Shown here piece by piece: positions 8,562 through 15,130 of a stretch of 32,425 nucleotides of DNA (position 1 is its first letter; each line of letters starts with the position of its first letter). Origin of the DNA: Deltaproteobacteria bacterium (lineage in GTDB: Bacteria; Desulfobacterota; Syntrophobacteria; BM002); NCBI GenBank assembly GCA_022340905.1, contig JAJDNB010000086.1, positions 1 to 32,425 on the forward strand, in the 5' to 3' direction. The translations under genes and the position numbers were made by a program. The notes under the pieces were generated by a model. That model was not told the origin of the DNA, made no database searches, and worked only from the letters and a program-made list of their open reading frames with translations.

Positions 8562-9603
8562 CTGGTTCTCCGGCAGGTATATTCTTTTCAATGCGCACGC
8601 CGGTTTGCCGATCAAACAATTTGACCTTTCCTTCCGGCACGGTGAAAAGGTGGGTTCTTCCCGCCTCGATGGGGAAATTAATGTTAGGGGCGAACCTTGA
8701 CACCACCCGTTGTCTACCGAATTGCTCATCGAGCCTGCCATAGATCAGTCGGTCACCACCCAGGTCCTCCACCAGGCTCACCTCGAATTCGAACTGTTTC
8801 AGCTCTCCGTGCCCCTGGTTTACCTCAAGGGGTAAGAAGCTCTCCGGGCGGAAGCCTACGAGTACGTCGCCCTGCTCGGTGAGGTTCATGGGTGGCGACC
8901 CCACGAAGGTGGCCACAAAGGTATCTGCAGGTTCATGATAGACCTCCCACGGAGTGCCGATCTGCCTCACCTTTCCATGGTTCATCACCACGATTCGATT
9001 CCCGAGGCCCATGGCCTCCACCTGGTCGTGGGTCACATATATGGTGGTGATGCCGATTTGTCTCTGAAACTGCTGCAATTCTTCGCGGGCACTGGCTCGC
9101 AGCTTGGCGTCAAGATTGGAGAGTGGTTCGTCCAGGAGAAAGACGCTCGGCATGCGCACCATTGCCCGGGCCAGGGCAACCCGCTGCCGTTCACCCCCAG
9201 AGAGCTCGCGAGGCTTACGGTTGAGAAGCTGCTCGATGCCGAACATCTGCGCCGCCCATTCCACCTTCTCATTGATCTTCTCCTTTTCCATTTTCAGTGC
9301 ACGCAAGGGAAAGGAGATGTTCTTGAAGACCGTCATGTGGGGATAGAGGGCGTAGCTTTGAAAGACCATGGCGATATTGCGCACCCGCGGCGGCAGGTCG
9401 TTCACCACCCTACCGCCGATGACCACCTCTCCAGAGCTTGGCTTCTCCAGTCCAGCGATCATGCGCAGCAAGGTGGTCTTGCCGCATCCCGACGGCCCCA
9501 GCAGCACGAGAAACTCCCCCTCTCGGGTCGCCAGGCTGATGTTGTCAACGGCCTTGTGATCATTGAAGTACTTGGTAAGGCCTGTTATTCTCACCAGAGC
9601 CAT
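8548..9603 (-). CDS. ABC transporter ATPase, MalK/UgpC type
   Basis: The product is 351 residues from ATG 9603, preceded by GGAGGAAAGGA. Upstream in-frame ATGs lack such a site. The nucleotide-binding domain is complete: Walker A GPSGCGKTT (36-44), Q-loop in VFQSYALYP, signature LSGGERQRVALARAM, Walker B VFLLDEP with the catalytic Glu, and the switch His in YVTHDQ. A C-terminal regulatory TOBE-type domain follows from about residue 240 (VGSPPMNL...VGFRPESF), as in MalK and UgpC, where it senses regulators. One ATPase gene serves two permeases, so the ATPase is predicted to act as a homodimer at the cytoplasmic face. Confidence 0.95.
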   Translation of the reverse strand: MALVRITGLTKYFNDHKAVDNISLATREGEFLVLLGPSGCGKTTLLRMIAGLEKPSSGEVVIGGRVVNDLPPRVRNIAMVFQSYALYPHMTVFKNISFPLRALKMEKEKINEKVEWAAQMFGIEQLLNRKPRELSGGERQRVALARAMVRMPSVFLLDEPLSNLDAKLRASAREELQQFQRQIGITTIYVTHDQVEAMGLGNRIVVMNHGKVRQIGTPWEVYHEPADTFVATFVGSPPMNLTEQGDVLVGFRPESFLPLEVNQGHGELKQFEFEVSLVEDLGGDRLIYGRLDEQFGRQRVVSRFAPNINFPIEAGRTHLFTVPEGKVKLFDRQTGVRIEKNIPAGEPDGRD

Positions 9604-9714
9604 GGGTCCTTTCCTCCCCTTCACAGTTGATCTGCCTCTTGGGCAAACCCCATCGTCCGGTTCGATTGACAAAGGGAAGCCCATGTACTTGCTCCCAGAG
9701 CCGGGCCGCCGGGA

Positions 9715-9752
9715 TGTCAGGGAGGCCAACAGCAAATCGGGCCTCCCTGACA
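9715..9752 (-). promoter_or_regulatory. Strong intercistronic hairpin between binding-protein and ATPase genes
   Basis: TGTCAGGGAGGCC (9715-9727) and GGCCTCCCTGACA (9740-9752) form a perfect 13-bp stem with a 12-base loop. It lies 28 bases after the stop codon of the binding-protein gene and about 110 bases before the ATPase gene. No T-run follows on the minus strand, so it is not a standard terminator. In malE-malF and similar operons a hairpin here protects the upstream mRNA and lets the binding protein be made in excess. That role is inferred here. Confidence 0.7.
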
Positions 9753-9780
9753 GTTGGTCTGGTTCCTCCAGCGATGAGCT

Positions 9781-11214
9781 TTACATCTTTCCCCCCACCA
9801 GCCCTCGCTTGCGCCAGGCCTTAAAGGTCGTCTGGATCTGTTTGTCTGCCTGGAGCACTGCTTGGGAGGCTTTCATGCCCTGAGCGGCGCTAGCGATCAT
9901 ATTGGGCAGAATAAAGGTGGAAAATACCTCGCCGATGGCCGGGCTGGCCGGACCTGGATGGCCTACGTTGGTGCACCATTGACTTCCGGTTTTGAGTACC
10001 GAGAGCTTCCCCTTCGCCTCACCTTCCAAACGGAAGGGGTCATCGTCGAACCAGGCATTGTTGAGGTCCATGAGGGTCGATGCGCCCATGACTCGAGGAT
10101 AGCCGCGAGCGCCCGCCGGAATGCGCGTGTCGAAGAAGGCAGGGGAGTTATAGAGCTTGCTGTAATACATGGCCTTGTCGTAGTTCTCCAGCAGGGCCAG
10201 AATGAACTCCTTGGCGGTGTCGGCATTTTTGGAGTACTTCGGGATGACGTAGATAAAGATCACGTGCTCGCTGCTCCATCGCGTTCCCTTGGGTCCTTTC
10301 AGTGCCGGCACAAAAAAGACGTCTTTGGCAATCTCGGGCACCTGCTCCTGGGCGGAACGGTAAGCAGAGATGGAGTTGAGAATGTAAGACGCCCTGCCGG
10401 CAATGAGGGCCTGGTTGTTTGACACCGCGGACCAGGAGAAAATTTCAGGGGTCATCGCCGACTTGTAGAGCCTGGACATATATTCCACAGCCTCCACCGT
10501 CCGCGGGTTGTTGATCACCACATTTTCATTTTTGTCCTGCACCGAAGTATCATAGGACCACATGAGCGCCCGTGCCGCCATGTTCGAGTCGATCTCCTGG
10601 GACATGCCAATGCCCAGCTGCACGCCGAGTTCCTTTTTGATCCTCGATCCATAGGTTATGAGGTCTTCCCAGTTTTCAGGCCCATCAGGCTTGCCAACTT
10701 TTGTCCACAGGCTCTTGCGGTAGTCACCGGGATCTATGGTCCAACCGTGGCAGAATCCGTAATATTTTCTGGTAACCGGATTGTAGGAACTGTTCGTGCA
10801 TAGGCCGATCTGCTTGCCGAATCTTTTTTGGGCCTCCTGGTTCACGTCGGTTAAATCAAGAACGCTGGGCTCGAGTTGTGACGGAGGTGCAACCCATTCA
10901 ATCAAGTCGTGTCCCTCGCCCGCGGAGATCTCTGCAGCAGTCCGGGCGCCAATCTCTGCCAGACCGATGTGATCCACGGTCACCTGGACGCCGTTAGCCT
11001 CTCCCCACTGTTTGGCGAAGGGATCAAAAAACGAGGAGTCGTAACTGGGCACAAAGTGGGCCCATTGAAGGATTTTCAGCTCCTTCTTGGCGGCCCGTGC
11101 CTGCCGCGGAATGAAAATGGTGGGACCCATTCCCGCGGCCAATACCCCTACCCCTGCACCGGCAGTTTTGATGAAATCCCTTCTGCTAATGCCTTTCTTA
11201 ATGTTCTTTCCCAT
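9781..11214 (-). CDS. Tat-exported ABC transporter substrate-binding protein (family 1)
   Basis: The product is 477 residues from ATG 11214, chosen over the ATG at 11235 because GGAGGACATC stands just before it. The N-terminus is a twin-arginine signal: ISRRDFIK (about 9-16), a hydrophobic Ala/Gly stretch and a likely cleavage site after QARA (about residue 41). The mature part is a periplasmic bilobal binding protein of the large carbohydrate-binding family, starting KKELKILQWAHFVPSYDSSFF. Use of Tat implies folding before export, which is unusual for this class. It is the first gene of the importer operon, followed by a stable hairpin and then the ATPase. The ligand is unknown: sugar, polyol or glycerol-phosphate-type compounds are possible. 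Confidence 0.92.
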   Translation of the reverse strand: MGKNIKKGISRRDFIKTAGAGVGVLAAGMGPTIFIPRQARAAKKELKILQWAHFVPSYDSSFFDPFAKQWGEANGVQVTVDHIGLAEIGARTAAEISAGEGHDLIEWVAPPSQLEPSVLDLTDVNQEAQKRFGKQIGLCTNSSYNPVTRKYYGFCHGWTIDPGDYRKSLWTKVGKPDGPENWEDLITYGSRIKKELGVQLGIGMSQEIDSNMAARALMWSYDTSVQDKNENVVINNPRTVEAVEYMSRLYKSAMTPEIFSWSAVSNNQALIAGRASYILNSISAYRSAQEQVPEIAKDVFFVPALKGPKGTRWSSEHVIFIYVIPKYSKNADTAKEFILALLENYDKAMYYSKLYNSPAFFDTRIPAGARGYPRVMGASTLMDLNNAWFDDDPFRLEGEAKGKLSVLKTGSQWCTNVGHPGPASPAIGEVFSTFILPNMIASAAQGMKASQAVLQADKQIQTTFKAWRKRGLVGGKM

Positions 11215-11681
11215 GATGTCCTCCTTTCTCAACAAAACATGGTTTTTACTTTAACCTGAGATTGGACAAAGTGACATGTATGAGTATTCAAAAACTAAAA
11301 ATGGCCAGGTCGGTAATGGGTAGACTACAGGTGGAGTGCGAATCAGCACGAGCAGAAGCAGGAATATCGGATCCGGGAAGAAAGCACTTGATCTGCCTGC
11401 TAGATGTTATCGGGTTTAATGTAGCAATGTGAGAAAAGGAGAATTACACGCCAGCCATAACGGATACTTTACCTTATTTGGCAGAAGGAGGGAAGTTTAT
11501 TGCTTACCTTGTTCAATCTTTCACCTAGCAAAGAGACAACCCTTGAATGACATGGTTAAATTAAAGGTCCCGATAAGCTTATCTTCCCTGTAACCTTTTC
11601 AACAGTTCTAGCGATAATAAAAAGTAAAGGCGTAAATCTTCTTTTAACCTATAATGAATCGTACAGTGGCAGGAGGGCAAA
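11215..11681. other. Intergenic region between divergent importer and stress operons
   Basis: This gap of about 465 bases, AT-rich toward the right, must hold promoters for both directions. No gene is supported in it. Only the candidate ECF-type promoter near 11589 was noted. Confidence 0.4.
11589..11617 (+). promoter_or_regulatory. Candidate ECF-sigma promoter for the stress locus
   Basis: TGTAAC at 11589-11594 resembles the AAC-containing -35 of ECF sigma factors. CGATAA at 11612-11617 could be the -10, with 17 bases between them. It lies about 65 bases before the Spy-like gene, the first of the locus that encodes an ECF sigma factor, so autoregulation is plausible. This is a by-eye match to a loose consensus. 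Confidence 0.25.
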
Positions 11682-12167
11682 ATGAGAGTCAACAAAGTTT
11701 TGGTGGTAGTGCTGTTCTTGACAATCTTTTTGGTAGGCACGGTTGCAGTGGAAGCGGGAGGTTTCGGGCGAGGTCATGGATTTCGGGGAATAATGGGCCC
11801 AGGATTTCACGGTTTAAAGACCATGATGCAACTCGACCTCTCGGATTCTCAGAAATCAGAAATAATGAGTATTTTGGAAAAATACGACAATGAAACGGCA
11901 ACCCTCAAGGAGAGCCTGAGAGAGACGAGGAAAAACCTTGCCAGAGTATTGGACACTGAGCAAGTAGATGAAAATCAAGTAAGAAGTGCTCTGCGTCAAG
12001 CGGCGCCAATCAAAGAAGAGCTCTTTGTGATGAGAGTAAAAATGGTGGCCCAGCTGAAAAAAGTGCTTACTCCCGAACAACTCCAACTGTTAAATCAGGG
12101 CAAGGCTCACAGAATTGAAGGGTGGAAAACGAGGAGCGGTCCCGTGCCAAAAGATACCAGCAATTAG
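11682..12167 (+). CDS. Spy/CpxP-like periplasmic protein (LTxxQ family)
   Basis: The product is 161 residues, starting at ATG 11682 with AGGAGGG upstream. It has an N-terminal signal peptide (about 1-25, cleavage near VEA-GG), a Gly/His/Phe-rich segment (GGFGRGHGFRGIMGPGFHG) and then a helical domain. The domain carries two family motifs: LDLSDSQKSEIMSIL (about 50-64) and VLTPEQLQLLNQGK (about 128-141, the LTxxQ signature). Family members (Spy, CpxP, ZraP) are periplasmic chaperones or metal-responsive proteins made during envelope stress. The His residues in the N-terminal segment could bind metal. It lies 107 bases upstream of the ECF sigma gene on the same strand and is likely either a target or a co-transcribed component. 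Confidence 0.85.
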   Translation: MRVNKVLVVVLFLTIFLVGTVAVEAGGFGRGHGFRGIMGPGFHGLKTMMQLDLSDSQKSEIMSILEKYDNETATLKESLRETRKNLARVLDTEQVDENQVRSALRQAAPIKEELFVMRVKMVAQLKKVLTPEQLQLLNQGKAHRIEGWKTRSGPVPKDTSN

Positions 12168-12274
12168 TGGGCAGAGGTGAGGTAGTAGTGACAGTTTCCA
12201 CACCTCTCTAACCCATGGTACTCGGTTACTGGGCAATGTTTTTTAAAAAGAAAAAATCTCGCTGATAGGTCTCC

Positions 12275-12859
12275 ATGGTTAATGACTCTAACAGTTCTAC
12301 TGATACTGAAGTAGTTTATCAGGTTGTTTCAGGAAACGTGAATGCTTTTGAGCAATTACTGAAGAAATATGAATCTCATGTCGTCAGAATTGTTAACAGG
12401 CACATTCCATTCGATAAGGTAGAGGAGGTCGCACAGGATGTGTTTGTCAGAGTTTATAAGTCACTGCCGAACTTTAAAAAAGGCGGCAGCTTCAAACAAT
12501 GGCTGTCAACTATAACCGTAAGGACGTGCTATGATTTCTGGAGAAAGCATTATAAGTATCGTGAGATACCAGTTAGCTCTCTCTCTGAAAAACATCAGGT
12601 TTGGCTCGAGGAGGCCATGGCCACCAGATCAAGTCAGTCTTTCGACGAGAGAGATTCACATAAGGAAGCAAAAGAAATATTGGATTGGGCCTTGGACAGG
12701 GTATCTCCTGAGGACAGGATGGTGCTTGAGCTGGTTTACCTGGAAGGGTATTCGGTGAAAGAGGCTGCCGAACTCTTGGGATGGAGTACTGTCAATGTGA
12801 AGGTGAGGTCATTTCGCGCCAGGAAAAAACTGTATAAACTCATAAAAGAAATGGCGTAA
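12275..12859 (+). CDS. ECF (group 4) RNA polymerase sigma factor
   Basis: The product is 194 residues. Region 2 (about 25-95) contains the core-binding and -10 recognition helices with DKVEEVAQDVFVRVYKSLPNF and the WLSTITVRTCYDFWRKHYK segment. A linker of about 40 residues follows, then region 4 (about 130-190), with LDRVSPEDRMVLELVYLEGYS and the helix-turn-helix AAELLGWSTVNVKVRSFRARKKL that reads the -35. Neither region 1.1 nor region 3 is present, as expected for ECF types. The start ATG 12275 has only a weak AGG before it. The next gene encodes a single-helix membrane protein of anti-sigma type, and Spy/CnrX-like proteins lie on both sides, indicating control by an envelope signal. Confidence 0.93.
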   Translation: MVNDSNSSTDTEVVYQVVSGNVNAFEQLLKKYESHVVRIVNRHIPFDKVEEVAQDVFVRVYKSLPNFKKGGSFKQWLSTITVRTCYDFWRKHYKYREIPVSSLSEKHQVWLEEAMATRSSQSFDERDSHKEAKEILDWALDRVSPEDRMVLELVYLEGYSVKEAAELLGWSTVNVKVRSFRARKKLYKLIKEMA

Positions 12860-12877
12860 ATCCATGGAGAGTAAATA

Positions 12878-13201
12878 ATGACACCGAGCAAAAATGAACA
12901 TGAAGCGCTGAGAGAAATACTTCGGCGAGCATATCGTGAGAAACAAAAAGTCGACGTAACCAAACAGTGGCAGGAAGAGGTCATGCATCGCATTCGTGAC
13001 CTCGGTGAAGTCGAGGGGAGAACAAGCTTTTTTGCACAGTTTGAGCAGCTTGTATGGCGGCTGGTGCCAGTCACCTGCCTGTTGATACTGGGGCTAACCC
13101 TGTTATTGTCTTCCGTGGAGTTCTTTTCGAGCTATGACCTTGCTCAGCTGCTCGTGAATCATACAGAAGAAATTACTCTCAACCAGTTCTTTGGACTCTA
13201 A
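12878..13201 (+). CDS. Probable membrane-anchored anti-sigma factor
   Basis: The product is 107 residues, starting at ATG 12878 with GGAG eight bases upstream and 18 bases after the sigma factor stop. It has a charged helical N-terminal half (about 1-60, NEHEALREILRRAYREKQ), one membrane helix (about 65-85, LVPVTCLLILGLTLLLSS) and a short periplasmic tail. The sequence shows no zinc-binding HxxxCxxC motif, so it is not a ZAS-type anti-sigma. It is called from gene position and topology, as in the CnrY-type single-pass proteins, not from similarity. The cytoplasmic part would bind the sigma factor and the periplasmic tail would receive the signal. Confidence 0.55.
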   Translation: MTPSKNEHEALREILRRAYREKQKVDVTKQWQEEVMHRIRDLGEVEGRTSFFAQFEQLVWRLVPVTCLLILGLTLLLSSVEFFSSYDLAQLLVNHTEEITLNQFFGL

Positions 13202-13210
13202 GGTGAAACT

Positions 13211-13618
13211 ATGAGTGCAAAAGTGATTAGATGGAAGCTGATCTCGGGCTTATTGCTTGTTTTTATCCTTGGGATCCTCGCGGGTTCGCTAACCACAGGA
13301 TTTTATTTGAAGCATAGAATTGCCCCGTTTGTTAAGGACCCCAAGGCCAGAAAGGCTTTCATTATGAAAAAGCTTGCAAAAGAGTTACAGTTGACTTCAA
13401 CTCAGAAGATCAAAATAGAACCAATCGTAGAACAAATGATTGAAAAACGACGGGAGTACTATCTCAAAAATCGTCCACAAATTAAAAAAATAATGGATCA
13501 AGGTTTTGATCAAATAGAGGAACAGTTAACTGATAATCAAAAGGAAAAATTAGAAAAATTAAGAGAACACTTTAAGAAATATAAGCGACAGAGAGACGCT
13601 AAACGCGCCCGTGAGTAA
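13211..13618 (+). CDS. CnrX/Spy-like membrane-anchored periplasmic sensor
   Basis: The product is 135 residues, starting at ATG 13211 with AAGG seven bases before it and nine bases after the preceding stop. An uncleaved N-terminal helix (about 8-32, LISGLLLVFILGILAGSLTTGF) anchors a long basic helical hairpin domain. Two motifs match the Spy/CpxP/CnrX family: LAKELQLTSTQKIKIEPIVEQM (about 55-76) and EEQLTDNQKEKLEKL (about 107-121). In Cupriavidus, CnrX is the anchored sensor that controls the anti-sigma factor CnrY. The same arrangement of sigma factor, membrane protein and anchored Spy-like protein is seen here. Few His and Cys are present in this protein, so the signal may not be a metal. 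Confidence 0.7.
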   Translation: MSAKVIRWKLISGLLLVFILGILAGSLTTGFYLKHRIAPFVKDPKARKAFIMKKLAKELQLTSTQKIKIEPIVEQMIEKRREYYLKNRPQIKKIMDQGFDQIEEQLTDNQKEKLEKLREHFKKYKRQRDAKRARE

Positions 13619-13690
13619 CCATCTCGTCTCCCTGTAAGAACTGCACTCGCGGCGCGGTTCATTTGAATATTTAGAAAGGAGGGAGGACAA

Positions 13691-14947
13691 ATGAAACACC
13701 TTACAGCTATAGCGATGGCACTTGCTTTACTCATCATCTCATCGCCCGCAGCTTACCCACAAGCAGAGTGGACAACCGAGAACCCTCCCCCTGTGGCACC
13801 TACCCTCGTGCGCGAAGGTGATTTTGCCATCAGTCTGGTCAGCGCTCTCGATATGGGCACAACTGAAAACGAGACCGAAGCGGAAACTCTCCTGGCCTCG
13901 GCCGGAATTGCTCCGAAAAATGGTTGGATCTCCGATTATCCGGTTACGCCGGATATTCTCGGCGAACTGGGCGATACTGTGGCTGCCGCAGCCGATTCGT
14001 ACAGACTTTCCATGGATAAGATTGAGGCTTTAGAAGTTTTAGACAGCGTTTCAGCAGACCTGGGGTTAGATGTCCTTTCCCGCGAAGACGGAGAAACTCC
14101 ACCCTCTACAAGTTCTCAGTACACTGGGCCAACGGTGATAAACAATTATTACTACAGAGAGGGCCCGCCGGTGGTTACTTACTACCCTCCCCCAGCAGAT
14201 TACCTCTACCTCTATGCGTGGGTTCCTTATCCTTTCTGGTGTAACAGCTTTTATTTCTCTGGATTCTTCATCCTCCACGACTTTCATAAAGTCGTCGGCA
14301 TCGGTAATCGCACAGTTGTTGTGAGCAATCACTTTTTTCACCGCCACCACCGCCGATTCTACAAAATTGACCCTGCGAAACGACGAGGAGGGAGGTCATT
14401 CAGAGGTGTGGCAAAAAGTTCCCAGAGTAAACGGCTGGCTACTGCTGAGGTTCAGAGAGGAGCTCTCTCCATCTTGCAGCGCAGTCATGAGCGGCTTGCA
14501 TCCCAGAGACGACTGGTGAATAGAAACCGCCCTATTTCGAAATCGCCCAGAGGCTTCAACGGGGGGACCAGGACGGAAATTGCTCGACAGAAGCGATCTT
14601 TTGCTGCTAGCACCGGAGCAAGTGTTCGGGCGTTTCCTCGGCAAAACACTCAGAAAGGACTGAGAAACTCTGCAAGGTCTTTCACCGCTCTAGGGAGAGA
14701 TGAAAGGGCAACCTCTCGCCATCCTACTGCGCCCGGGAGCGTCTCTTCTGAAACAACTCGACAGTCGCGGACTTTTAATAATCGCGCCGGAGCAAGAGTT
14801 CGCACTTTTCCTCGGCAGGAAGTCCAGAATGGGACTAGAGGCTCTTCAAGGGTCTTTGAAAATCCCAGGATGAACCAAGTGAGGTCTTTCAGCCTTCCTT
14901 TTAGGGGCGGGAGAAATTTTCCCGGCTCCCTCAATAGTGGCAGATAG
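13691..14947 (+). CDS. Secreted Arg/Ser-rich protein with internal duplication
   Basis: The product is 418 residues with a very strong ribosome site (AGGAGGGAGGA) before ATG 13691. It has a signal peptide (about 1-24, cleavage near YPQA), an acidic helical part (about 25-135), a Tyr/Pro-rich linker and an aromatic stretch (WVPYPFWCNSFYFSGFFILHDFH, about 177-199, written here as one motif in two parts: WVPYPFWCNS and FYFSGFFILHDFH). A His/Arg patch and about 200 residues rich in Arg, Ser, Gly and Asn follow. The tail contains two copies of a unit with RQ-S-F, A-VR-FPRQ and SAR/SSR-F motifs (about 291-330 and 353-390). The basic tail suggests binding to LPS, phosphate groups or nucleic acid at the cell surface. 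Position after the CnrX-like gene suggests it belongs to the sigma regulon. Family not recognised. Confidence 0.72.
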   Translation: MKHLTAIAMALALLIISSPAAYPQAEWTTENPPPVAPTLVREGDFAISLVSALDMGTTENETEAETLLASAGIAPKNGWISDYPVTPDILGELGDTVAAAADSYRLSMDKIEALEVLDSVSADLGLDVLSREDGETPPSTSSQYTGPTVINNYYYREGPPVVTYYPPPADYLYLYAWVPYPFWCNSFYFSGFFILHDFHKVVGIGNRTVVVSNHFFHRHHRRFYKIDPAKRRGGRSFRGVAKSSQSKRLATAEVQRGALSILQRSHERLASQRRLVNRNRPISKSPRGFNGGTRTEIARQKRSFAASTGASVRAFPRQNTQKGLRNSARSFTALGRDERATSRHPTAPGSVSSETTRQSRTFNNRAGARVRTFPRQEVQNGTRGSSRVFENPRMNQVRSFSLPFRGGRNFPGSLNSGR

Positions 14948-15101
14948 GCTTTTTCCGGAAGATTCTCCAAAAAATTCCCAGGTGGTGGCTCTCCCCTTAA
15001 ATGAGCCCCATTCTAGGAGTTAATATGAAGCTGTTTGACAGAGTTCTGCTGAAAGCAATCAGAAATCTGCAATCTAAAATCTGAAATCCCCCAGTGGTCT
15101 T
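14948..15101. other. Gap between convergent genes with short-period repeat
   Basis: These bases lie between the Arg/Ser-rich protein and lepA. Around 15057-15088 the sequence is built of AATCTGMAAT-like units with a period of about seven to eight bases, the same style as the gap near 18265-18295. No terminator is evident. Confidence 0.35.
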
Positions 15102-15130
15102 AGCAGGTGATTCATGAAATATCCGGGCTA
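15102..15130. repeat. Right-end fragment of the 184-bp element at the lepA stop codon
   Basis: These 29 bases match the right end of the full element (positions 156-184 of it) with two differences from copy A, both of which agree with copy B. The last three bases, CTA, read on the minus strand are TAG, the lepA stop codon. The rest of the element is absent. Confidence 0.75.

Noticed and set aside
8935..9630. Long + strand frame antisense to the ATPase gene
   Set aside because: The minus-strand ATPase has complete Walker motifs, so the antisense frame is a by-product of codon composition.
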